Shown piece after piece: positions 1-19,519 of a DNA stretch of 64,000 nucleotides (positions within the stretch are counted from its first letter, which is position 1; every line of letters begins with the position of its first letter). Location: NCBI GenBank assembly GCA_015179045.1, contig WHUZ01000012.1, forward strand, positions 806,001-870,000, read 5' to 3'. The notes beneath the pieces are model-generated. The model ran no database searches. It was given only the letters and a program-made list of their open reading frames with translations, and was not told where the DNA came from. The position numbers and the translations under genes are program-made. The DNA is from Kalaharituber pfeilii. Lineage: Eukaryota; Ascomycota; Pezizomycetes; Pezizales; Pezizaceae.

Positions 1-2
1 CC

Positions 3-266
3 CCCTCTACCACCGTCTCCCTCCCCACCAATGAAACAATTCCACCCCAGCACCCACATCCCGCCACACCTTGGACATGCTCCCACTGCGGCATTCTTTG
101 GTGGGTTGATTCCTTTTTCAAAGAGCAAGGAATAGAATCTCGACATGAGATGTGCGGCAATGGGTGGGGAACTAGTGGCGAGCAGGTGCGAGGCCGTGAT
201 CAAGTGGCCAAGGGCGTGATGGCGGGACCGGTGTGGGGTGATGGGGGCTGGGATTGGAGGGCTTGA
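3..266 (+). CDS. 3' end of an unknown gene (partial, runs off the left edge)
   Basis: Frame 3 is open from the window edge to a TGA at 264-266, about 87 codons. The peptide begins Ser/Thr/Pro-rich and then has a Cys-X2-Cys (CSHC, codons at 78-89) followed about 20 residues later by a His and a Cys (HEMC, 144-155), with several Trp and Gly residues. This could be a small zinc-binding module, but I do not recognise the family. Codon use and the lack of stops support a real C-terminus. A separate ATG-initiated frame at 238-540 overlaps it and looks like noise. Confidence 0.45.
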   Translation, partial: PSTTVSLPTNETIPPQHPHPATPWTCSHCGILWWVDSFFKEQGIESRHEMCGNGWGTSGEQVRGRDQVAKGVMAGPVWGDGGWDWRA

Positions 267-932
267 AGCTGTGGATTTGGAGGATGACATTGTGGTGGAC
301 ACAGTGGTTCGACAGATAGCTGGATGGAGTGTGGGGGATGAAATGCTCTCAGGATATCAAAGCGTTAGTATCAATGGCATAGCCCTCACGGCGCCCAGCA
401 ATGCCTCACCCATATCCGCTTTGCGCATCCCAAAGCTCCAGGCCCAAGCCCTGAATGTCAATCTTGGCGCCTCTGTTCACAGCTGCTTAGCAGAAAAAGA
501 AACTTTAACGATCTCCACATTAATTAATATGATAGAGTAATTAATATCTGACAACCTTTGCTAGTTCTCTTGTACATACAGTACACTGACCCGTCAAAAG
601 TCTTGGGGCTTAGGTTTGCATGATACACTTACCCCAATATTGCCTAATCCCCAAGACTTTTACCTCGTATGGGCCACTGTATATACAGTACCTTATCTAG
701 GCTGTTCACTGGAATTCAAGCTCGCGGCCCGTAACATCCGCGTGGTCAATGGATTGCTCCTCCATTCTGTAAAATCAGACTTTACGTAGTACTGTGACGC
801 TTTCTCGTAGTCTCCAAGTGTGCTGGTTTCACGTGCACTTGATCAAGCCACAGCCCAGCCACAGTGCAACAACCAAACTCTGGCCTCTCATCAAGATGGC
901 AAAGTTGTCCGACAGAGCCAGCTCTACACAAA
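267..932. other. Intergenic region upstream of SEC39
   Basis: This holds the MITE-like palindrome at 582-682. The rest (267-581 and 683-932) has no convincing coding frame and includes the presumed SEC39 promoter. I see no tRNA or other RNA gene. Confidence 0.5.
582..682. repeat. MITE-like palindrome with Tc1/mariner-type ends
   Basis: A nearly perfect inverted repeat pairs 596-614 (AAAGTCTTGGGGCTTAGG) with 643-661 (CCTAATCCCCAAGACTTT). Outside it the repeat continues imperfectly as CACTGACCC on the left and GGGCCACTG on the right, and both outer ends abut TA dinucleotides. The total is about 100 bp with no coding capacity. Ends with CAGT and AAAGTCTTGGG next to TA are typical of Tc1/mariner elements, so I infer a short non-autonomous derivative. 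Confidence 0.6.
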
Positions 933-3681
933 ATGGCGGGGTCTACGTCAATATACCCACTTTCACCAGCACACATCCTGCTTCTTGCGGTAAATTTTGC
1001 GAGCACTCCGGACCTTGAAAGCTTAACCGCCTTGAAGAACTTACATCCAAGAGTTCTTACACCACAGAAAACTCTCACGGTGCTATTATTTCTACCTGAG
1101 AGCTTGCACCCTTCGGTCTATATACCGTTACTTGATTCTATACTCAACGATGTCGAGTCACATGCTAATTCACCTAAGAATGACACTCACGAAGCTCGCA
1201 GTAAAGTAGAGGTTGATACCTCAGCTGTTTCAGAACTCAGTGAGAAGGCCGCCCAACACAGATTAGATCGACTACTGGAAACCGTGCCAAAATTCAATGC
1301 CCAGGAGCACGCCGGCGAAGCTGAGCAGCAGAATCTAGTTGCTGCATGGCTACTTTCTCGGTCGAAAAATATAGATACTGAAACTGGAATGCTATCACTA
1401 GTGGAAACACTGCTTACTCCGTTTATTGGAAGACTTCCAACGGTGAAGGCATATTTCAATGGAACGGTGAAGGTTTTGAGTAGATTAATCTATGAACACC
1501 ATCATACAGGCGATGGGTTGCCGATCGGAGAGGAATCAGAAAGGGAAGAGCCTGGGAACATCACGAGCGTGGTGGCAGGTAGCTTGACGCAATTTGAGGC
1601 GTTACCTTCTACAATTGGCGTCAAACAGTTACTATCCAAGACTTCACAGCGTACTGTCGTCCGGGACCTGGAAATCCTTGCCATTCCTTACCTTAGATAT
1701 CGCGAGAGAGATGCAAAATTGGATGGCTGGAAAGTGGTTTGGGAATGGTTGGTTTCCCAGGGAATTAGGACAAATTACGAAGTTTATATGAATTGGGACG
1801 GGCCTCAAGGATGTGGTGAAGAAGAGGAGGCTTTGATGGCACAGTATGCAAGTACTGGAATGGCTGCTTGCTATCTTTGCAGAGAGATTGGACCAGAAAT
1901 CTGGGATATGATGAAGAAAATTCAAGGTCGAATTGTGGAAGTACTTGGTCTTCGGCAGTTCCATACTGGGATTATTTCTGCGAAATTTAATAAGGAAGTG
2001 TATTTGAGGAGCTTAACACCAAAGCCAACACTGACTGATTTCTTATCGACCCGAAATGCCCTAATAATACCAAACCTAGAGTCACTAGATCTACTTGGTT
2101 ACCTTATAGCATCTGCTGGTATGCTGTCGTTACCGCTATACTCTGCTGCTCAGATCCGTTTGTCAGGTACAAAGGAGGAGCAGAGAACAGTTCTAGTACG
2201 CTTTGTCCGAAATGGAAATTGGATGAAAAGGACAGATCCAGAATGGAAACACGTTATTGAAGCAACAAGATGGATGCGGTCTCCTGCAGGAATCTTCGAA
2301 CAGCTCACCGAAGAAGAATGTGAAGAGATTCTGGCCAGGGGGCTACTGAGTGCATCAAAATTCAAGATCATGGAAGATATATATGTGAAAAACCCTGTCT
2401 CAAGACCATTAGGGCTTCAAAAGCTGGAAAAAATAGTTCTAGAGGCCTTTCAGGAATTCTATGACAATGCTAGCAATGGGAATAAAACAAGAGGAGGGAT
2501 GAAGAATGCACAGCTTGTGTGAGTTGCAACTGCCATCGTTCATGAGACAATACTAAGTTTAATATAGACTTCAAATTCTATACCCGTCCTACTCCACCTC
2601 ACTAGCGCTAACAAGAGCATCTCGTCTTCTGAATGCCACTCATGCACTGTCTTTCTACTCTCTGACTCTTACACCTGGTGTACCATTACTTCCCGTGCAG
2701 ATACGCATTAACTCAGACCCTGTATCATTGCTTGGAAGGTTGCTGGATCAGAATGCCTCCCTATACCACCAATTGAACAAATTGGTCCCATTGGCCAAAG
2801 ACTTGTATTTTGGAACAGCTCAAGTCAAACCAAGAACTCCAACCGAGCAACAGAATGAGGAGGAGGAAGTGGAGCGTCGAGTGCTGGGAATGTGTATTGA
2901 GACAGCACTAGCAGAGGATGACTTTGATACGGCTTACTCTCTGACGAAATCGCGCTTAAAGACGCCGGAAGGGAAGGCAGCGCCTAGTAAGGATGTGGAC
3001 GGGGGTCAACATGATGAAAGTGCGTGGAAGGCATGCTTCCAAGCTGGTCGTTATCGGTCCCACCGGCTACCGCAACGTGACGATGATGCACTCAAACGGC
3101 TTGAAATGCAAATGGAGCTTCTTGCGGAGGCGTTGAGGACCTGCCCGGCTGTCGCATGCAACCAAGTTCTGTCTGAGTGGATGAGAAAAGAGTCCGAGAT
3201 GGCCTCGGTACTGCTCAGAGAAGCTGAAGAGGATGAAGCTCACGCTGCTGCAGCCCATCGGGTACTTTCGGCAAACTCCAATATAATAGGCGGGCTTCCA
3301 GGTGGATGGGGTTCTAACACGTCTTTACTCGCCTCTACAGTCCCAAAGAACACTCAGGAAATTAAGATTCCTAGTACGACGGTGGGGGAGTCTGAAGCCC
3401 CCATGGGCCTTTTTGCTGTGGCAGCAGGAGCTGCAAAGGCGTTGGGTTCTAGTGTTAGACCACCAGGAGTTCCACGGTCAAGTGGTTCCCAACCTGGTGT
3501 AAACGTAATATCGAGGCCACAGGAAGCGGCATTCTTGTCTCCGTCTCTACCTCCAAACATGGGTGGGTCGCCGCCTCAGAAGCAACGGAAGAGAGATATT
3601 GTTGGGGGAATGGTAACAAGTGGATTAGCAAGCTCAATAGGGTGGGTGCTCGGGGCTCAGCCAAATGCAGGTGGGAAGTAG
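933..3681 (+). CDS. SEC39: Sec39-domain protein, Dsl1 tethering complex subunit
   Basis: Two exons, 933-2518 and 2568-3681, give 899 residues. The 49-bp intron has donor GTGAGT, branch TACTAAG and acceptor ATAG; splicing restores the frame through a conserved run (LLNATHALSFYSLTLTPG). The N-terminus (SPAHILLLAVNFAS) and the helical body match the Sec39 family. In yeast, Sec39 joins Dsl1 and Tip20 at the ER to capture COPI vesicles for Golgi-to-ER retrieval. I chose the ATG at 933 because the family begins just before this Ser-Pro-Ala-His motif; the frame also opens at 864. The Ser/Pro/Gly-rich C-terminal tail (about residues 760-899) is low-complexity. The protein is longer than yeast Sec39 (about 700 residues), as is usual in filamentous fungi. 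Confidence 0.9.
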
Positions 3682-4712
3682 CATGTGAAGTGACAAAAAG
3701 CAGTGGGCACAAGAGAGAGGCGGGAACGTAGGATTTTAACGGTCCAAGTGTGTTCGAACTGACTGGGTATTGGATTTGCATGAGCATGAAAGAGTTCGTA
3801 CGAATGAAAGTTGTTTATTGGGCATATCCGGCTTGCTTGGAATGGTGTAGCATGCCTGGAATGGTTAGCAAGCCACAAAACTAGATGAGGAGAGGATGTC
3901 TACAATTACTGATCCTTCATCGGGGCTGAGATCAGCCCTGTTTCTCTCTTTCGTTGCGTGCTTGTACAATGGTTGATGTATCAGATTCTACGGATTCTCA
4001 ACATATAGGTTTGAATATTTGGGCATCTTTTAATGCATACAATGTTTTTATCATGATCCTCAATTAGAGAATTCTACAATCCTTTACATCATGACGATCA
4101 GAAGTTTCTCACCTGCCTTGCCCCCTACCAGAAACTAGAGCATGCCACTTTATGTTTTTTTCATCATATGCTGCTCATGATTGGGTAGATTGATGGAACT
4201 TACACCCCATTTTCCCTTATTCATCCCATTTCCTCTCCTTATCCGCTTCCCTACATTATTCCAATATTCTTCTGTCATCAATCTACTGTGACTAAATTGT
4301 CATCAAGTTTAACGTAGTGGATGGTGGCGCACTGCATGCATAATGCATAATGCTAGGTATATACTGGAACCGACCTTTGGCGTGCAGCTGCAAATGTTTT
4401 AGTGCATGGAGTGACGCCAAGCTTGCAGATTTTTGAGACTCCAGGCTGGTGCGATTGGAATATGCAGAAAGGCTATGATTAGTAACAATGCAAAGCGCTG
4501 AAGGATGGAAGCAGCACCCCGATACCAATGATATATTAACTGCATATTATTCATGAAAGATTTGATGCTGACAATAGCCTGGCTAGTCGAACCAATCTTC
4601 GAGCCGATCATGACTACCAACTGATTCTACCTTACCAATTCCTTGAAAGGCAATTGGGCGGCCATAATCAGTTGTCAGACAACAATTGCAGTCTTCAACG
4701 CCCAGTCTACTC
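3682..4712. other. Convergent intergenic region between SEC39 and RPF1
   Basis: About 1 kb of AT-rich sequence between two genes that end towards each other, so it should hold both 3' UTRs. A short perfect hairpin (GGGCTGA/TCAGCCC) lies near 3924-3939. I see no coding frame with support and no RNA gene. Confidence 0.5.
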
Positions 4713-5980
4713 TTACAACTGAAACTTCCGCCTCTCCTTCTCCATCTCCCCCTTCCATTGCCATTCGACTCCCTCGCACACGCCCTTTTCGACCTTCCTC
4801 AGTTTAAGCGTGAATTGCGGGCCAAGCTCTTGCAGACCAACTTTTATGCCCAAATCATTGTCCTCAACGCCCTCGCTGACTGGATTAGTCGTATTTTGCC
4901 CATGATCTATACCATATCCCACCGCCTTCTCCCCTCCCCTCCTTTCCCTGAACATATATCGATGTCTCCGGAAGAATATGTAATCCCTCTGGTTATGTAG
5001 CGTCACGACCTGCCTCCCACCCAATTCGGGCACAGGCGGAAACATTGACTGGAACAAACCTGCTGCTAACTTCCCCAATGGCGTAAGAAAGTTGTTCAAA
5101 ATCAGCTCCGGCGTATGTGATGTTGCACGTCCATGATTGTGGATTGCCGATGATGGCAAATAATTTGTCATTGTAAAATGAAAGCTTGGGCCCGAGGGCA
5201 GTACAATTATTGTCAGTCCCGACGGCTTCTTCCGGTGCTCGTTGATGACAGCGACATGTGTGAACGGAGGAACCGCCTCACCACTTTTGGGGTCCGGAGG
5301 AGGGGAAGAAGCGAAGGAGCAGATTTCCGGTATGCTGAATTGTTTCGCTTTGTTTTTGCCTTTTCGGACGCTGTTGGGGGGCGCCCCCGTGGGATGTATG
5401 TGCTATTTGGGAAGACGGTCGCGAGCTCGTGGGCAGGCTCGTGCATGTGTGAGCTGCGGCTTGTAGTGATGAGCAGTTTTGGGGGATTTGCCTCGGTAGC
5501 TGAAGATACGATGGGGAGGGTGGGGTACAACTTTGCGGTTTCCGCGGCTTCAGCTTTGGCTGCTTGCGAGGCTTCGTAGGCTTCCTCTGCTACAAGCTCC
5601 TCGCCCTCTCCCCTGTGTTCTAAGGACAGCTCGTCCTTACTTGCTTTGCCCTTGGGCTTTCGGCCGACGCACTCATTGTCGCTGTCAGATTCACTTATTG
5701 TCTCCGCAGCTTTCTTCTCCTCCTCCACTTTCCGCTTCTTCTCCGCTAAAGCTGAGTACGCGCCATCTACTCTCTCATCCCATACCCTTTTTCTCTCTAG
5801 AGTAATCGGTATATTTTTTTTCAATCTCTCAACCCTCAGTTCTGGATTCTTCTCTTCCTCCTTCCTCCGTTCCGCACGAAGCTTGTGTTTCGCAGTCCCC
5901 GACGAAGTTTTTATCTTGACATTAAGCTTCTGCCGTGCAAGCTTGTTGGGTATCTTGAAGACCCTGTTCTCAGACGCCAT
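4713..5980 (-). CDS. RPF1: Ribosome production factor 1, Brix domain (frame broken once)
   Basis: Reading from the ATG at 5980-5978, the protein opens with a basic N-terminus (KIPNKLARQKLNVKIK, then KNPELRVERLKKNIP) typical of Rpf1. The Brix domain follows, with PPKLLITTSR, FPNSTYIPRG, VINEHRKKPSGLT, SHTPELILNNF, GRQVVTLHNQRDYIFFRRHR and GLQELGPQFTLKLRK. Rpf1 is a nucleolar factor needed for 27S pre-rRNA processing and 60S assembly. The first frame is good down to about 5389, and the second frame carries the rest to the stop at 4713. The change falls in a G/C homopolymer stretch (5376-5388) and is equivalent to one missing base. A 35-bp intron could also bridge the frames, but it would delete conserved sequence before FSIPEIC. 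Intact length would be about 423 residues. An upstream in-frame Met at 6100 is less likely as the start. Confidence 0.88.
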
Positions 5981-8838
5981 TGTAAATGAAGGTGCTGTTC
6001 TTTTTTTGTAACGCCGTCGTTTCGTTGTGCCCACAACTGGCTTTTTTTTGGTGCTGATGATAGTTGTAAATCTTGGCGAAACTTCATCCGCCCTAACCAC
6101 AGATGTGATCTTGGCTCGCTCATTGATACTACTGTATCATTTGGCAGTGATTCTCGTTATGCGCCAAGAAGTCAATGTAACTCAGGTTTTCCTAGTACAA
6201 GTAGAGCTATCCGTACATATGATAGTATGCGGCCTGACTCCCCAGTTCTCATGCCCAGACGTAGTCTGGTTAATGAGCACCTTGACTCGGAACTTCCCAC
6301 AAAGGCACCTCTTTTCTTAGCGTCGCGGAGTTAAAAATCTGCTCAGCCTTAGTACGAGGGGTAGTGCAACCAGACTAGCTCAGCCTTACTGGAAGGCCGA
6401 ATGAGACAAGGTACGGAGCTCCGTAGCCGAAACCCTGCCTTCCCTTCCCCTGACCGCTCTTGATTGTGCTAGGATGCATTTCCCTTGCATAACTGAATGG
6501 CCCGGAAGATTGGTACTCTCCGCTAGAATGTTTATAATACCTGGAATGTTCAGAGTATCAGTGACGCCTGGGATAAAGAGGATCATTAGAATAATGAGTA
6601 GCAGCTTCCTAAATGAAGTTGAATATACTTTCCTAACTACTGGATAACAGTTCACCCTATGGTGAGACACCTCTTCTTCAGAAGAATCACCGAAACAGGA
6701 AAAGGAAGGAAAAAGAAGTAAATGATAGGAAGAGAGGCGCCTCACCGCGCCGTACTCTTGCAAGAACCACTAGCCTGATTCTGAGGTCTCTGGACAAGTA
6801 CTTAGTTGTATTCCGAAACTGTAGATGGTAGTCTCGATATGAGAACAGATATGGGAATACCTCAGTACCTCGTTTTTTCTTTTTTCTTAAAAAAAATGTA
6901 AAAAAGAAAAGCTCCTCCGTTTGCTAACACCATGTGGCTCTACAGTACTATACTGTGGTTCAAGGCACAATGCGCTGATATGAGGGTAAGGGGTTGCACT
7001 CGCTCAACCTACCAACGATATCGCGATTTATTCTTTCCGAAAGTTTTAGCAGCCCACAACGGGGAGTTGGCCTGCTCGTCACCTAGCCACTGTACTTGTA
7101 TCTCACCACAACTTCCAGCAGAGGAATCACTGTGTCAAGGGGCTTTAAGGAGCTTCCATTTCCTCCCATCATTCATACCAGCCATCATCGGTACTTTTTC
7201 ACCATTCCATCCACTCTACTGTTTCTCTAACCTCGTCCCCAGCTGTTTCCCTTCTCTTACATCCACTCCTGAACTGTCATCACACATTTTGAAACCATAC
7301 ACAAACAAGTCAGCCATGGCTGAAAAACACACCGTGCTAGGATATAAATTAAGAACGTAATAAATATATAAAATGGCATTAGCACGAGATCACTCACCGC
7401 ACAAACCCCCCATGTACTCAAAACCCTCAATACCCATGGCCCTCGTATACCCACATGTTATTTGCTTATTTTTGGAAGGAAGAACAGTACCTCTTGCACT
7501 GGAATTCACGCCCAGCTCAGTCAGGCTTCCTCCGCAGACCATATTATAGACCTGGTCTATCTGAAGCAGTCATGTACCCATAACCCCAGTATACCCACAG
7601 AACCCGTGTGCCGACCAATTAATCGTCATAAAGATGCCATAGATATCAAATGTAAATAACAGAGAAATGAAAAAGATGAAAAAGCATATAAGAGTAGTCG
7701 GCCTACCAAGGAGGAAAAGTGCGGCGGCAGGAAGGCTGTGGAAGGCTGCTGGAGGGGCTGCTGGAGGGACTGTCGGGGGTACTGGTGAAGAGGTGTTGGG
7801 GAGCTGTCGGAGGCGCGGTGGGATGGGCGTGGGATGGTACAAGTGGAGGGGTATAGTAGCTGTGCACTGTTCGAACTGACCTATCCCTTGAAGTCGGAGA
7901 CATAGTAACGAGGACCGCCCTTGCGATAGCACAGCTCAACCAAAAATGCTCCTTTTTACGTCTTGAGAAAAAAATTCGAATTCTCTGATGTTCATTCATG
8001 CGGTCCTTTTTTTTTTTTTTAATCCTTCATTGATTTTCTGGTGATTTTTTCGAGGGTACTCAAAATTGGGGTCTATATAGTTGGTGTAGAATTGAGGGCC
8101 TCAGGCAGCGGGTCGTCCAGCACCTTTTAAAGATGGATTGTAATGCTCCTCTTCCATATGATCAAATTCTAGTGGTAACTAGGGCAACCTGTTTTTCATT
8201 TTTTCCCCTCCTCCCCCGCGATCTCATATAGTTGTACGTCTCTTACCATCTATCACTTGCATTTTCTGTATCTAGTGTTCATGCTTTTCGTTCCGCCACT
8301 CGTACAAAAGCCTTTGTCTGTGCAGTTTCTCCTAACATAGCTACTCTTATTACACTGAATCTCAAAAATCCTCCTTTTTTGTGGATGTTCTGCTTCATCT
8401 TTCGCCTCTTCATTTTTCTCCCAGCCATCACGACATGTTCGAGGGTGAAGCCTTTCCTCGATTTCCCAGCGCATATAATTTGACTTCAAAGCCTATATTA
8501 GCCCTCATTATAACACAGAGCATATAGCTTTGTGATGGCATACACCTTTATCTATTGTATATATTAGTAGTTATATAGTACTCGAGTAACTTTTATTATT
8601 TTCTATTAAGGGAGGAATCTGGCACCTAAAAATGAAAGGCACTACTAGTAGAATTTAAAGGAAGAGTACATGCTCAAGTTGCATAGCCGCTGGTGTGTTG
8701 CTGTGTTGCCATGTGCATGGGTGTCAGCTCTACTTTTGTTTGTTCCGCACGCCGCACTCGAGTACATAATACGACTTTTCAACGGCGCGTCTCTCCAAGC
8801 TCGATTCGGGTGAAGCCTGCTCCCTGTCCTCATCACTC
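5981..8838. other. Long intergenic region between RPF1 and MEC1
   Basis: About 2.86 kb between divergently transcribed genes. The short frames present (for example 6932-7360) have no recognisable protein features. I see a 14-bp perfect palindrome (TACGGAGCTCCGTA, 6412-6425), an A/T-rich run at 6870-6910, a poly-T run near 8010, and no tRNA or transposon coding sequence. Confidence 0.45.
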
Positions 8839-17729
<8,891 letters not shown>

Positions 17730-19519
17730 GAGAGTAGGTCCGAGATTTGTGATCATAGCAATAATTGATGATGATTTAGCGCTGTCGGTGTTTGGAGGGA
17801 TTCTGATTTATGAAGACGAGTTGGGCGTTACTTTCTATATGCATATGCCTAGGAGCTTCAAGTGACGGGTGGAGACCGGAGTGAAGCTCATGATTTTCCC
17901 AAGCTAGACTAGAAGGCACGGAAAAACGCCGTCGTGAACGGAAATGAATGAAGATGGTACTGTCACTGACCAAAAGTGATCGCCCACCTGAAAATGCTCG
18001 ATTCCGGCCTTTTCACCGCAGTTTGGAGCCTCTTTCGCAGAAGTATAAAATACCATCTTAATACAATAATATTCTAATGTAGTAGAGCATGCTAGCCCTA
18101 TAGTAGGCATATTCATTACTGTTGCCCTTTTGACGAATGATACCATATAGGCATATAGACAGCCATCGTCATATAGAGCCAGGAATTACACCAGGGGTTA
18201 GCGACGCATTAGACAAGGAGGCGCATCATGACATCCCAGCAGCAGATGTAAGCACCAGTAGTTGTTGAAAATGACTAAAGCGTTGTCATAGTACCCTCTC
18301 CTTCCTTCCCTCTTTCAACTTTCGAAAATTAACTTCATACCGTTTGGAGTAGTCTATGGATGGTAAATAGAGGACCCTGTAGAATATGTAACCCTGTAGG
18401 GTGGAATTCAAACCAACAAGGGTAAAATGAAGTATCCCCAAACTGTACAAGGCCACAAGACAAGCTAGTTTATGTCAGCTTAGAACTCCACGAGATACAT
18501 GAACCTCAGTTTACTATCACCACCATCAACTTCACCCAATGCAATACCAATGCCAGTTTGCTCTTCTGAAGATTGATGCTACTGAAAATATCCCCAAGTA
18601 AAACTCCTAGGTGTGTAGTTTGAACTTGAACAGTGTCAACATCACAATATGGCTACTTCTCATTACGAACCTCTGATACAGTATAAGTAGCATTTATGGA
18701 TACTACTATCAAGTGGTTAGGGAGATATTGAATGTATCAAACATTGATAAATCTACCTGGTTGAGCTATGCCTTGTAGATATAATTATCAATATTTTGAT
18801 CTTGTTCAGTATGTTTGGTATTTTTTTTTTATATATTACTAAGCGTACTCATTGGGTTCCTGACGAGAAACTTGCCCTCTTGTGGTTGTTTGTTGTATTC
18901 GATTCTGAATTTCACCTGCGCTAACAGTGTGGACTTATTACTTCCTCTTCCTAGTCTCATATCCTCTTCCAAAGTGCCCACCAAAATTGTGCATTCAACG
19001 CCGCTTTACCCTTCTACTCTACTATCGACCCACAGATATGATTCAAGATTACTTTGAATTTTAGAACCTCCCGCTAGATGCTTCAGATATACTGAACTCG
19101 TTGGAATACAGCAGCGGTATGATGTTAACGCAGGCTACCGTGATACTACACACCACCGGGATATTGCGCACTTTCCGAATGCCACAGCAAAAAATCACTA
19201 TGAATGCAAATGATGCTCAAGTGGCCTAGATTGAAGCCAGAGCATGAGAGGATTCACTGGACCTCATCATGAGGCATTTGATCTAGATTTATGTGCCTGA
19301 ATTTACGAGCAATATCATATACCCACCTGTCCCGAGTTAAGCTGCGCCATAAAGCATGAAACCGAAGTATATGTAAAAAAGTCAAACACCCCTCAATGAA
19401 CCCACCCAAGAACCTATCGTAACCCACAGAAAAATAACAACAAAACCCAACAAAAACACTAGTTAGTAAACACCTTCCACGGTACCTTTGATAGATATAC
19501 TCTACACGTAATTTCACAC
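17730..19519. other. Convergent intergenic region between MEC1 and IML1
   Basis: About 1.8 kb of AT-rich sequence between two gene 3' ends. Several short frames occur (for example 18815-19057 plus and 19254-19523 minus), but none has recognisable motifs. I see no transposon ends and no RNA gene. Confidence 0.45.

Noticed and set aside
238..540. 100-residue plus-strand frame
   Set aside because: Its first part overlaps the better-supported C-terminal frame ending at 266; the remainder has random composition and no motif.
5646..6011. Plus-strand frame rich in Ser and Phe
   Set aside because: It is the antisense shadow of the Glu/Lys-rich RPF1 N-terminus.
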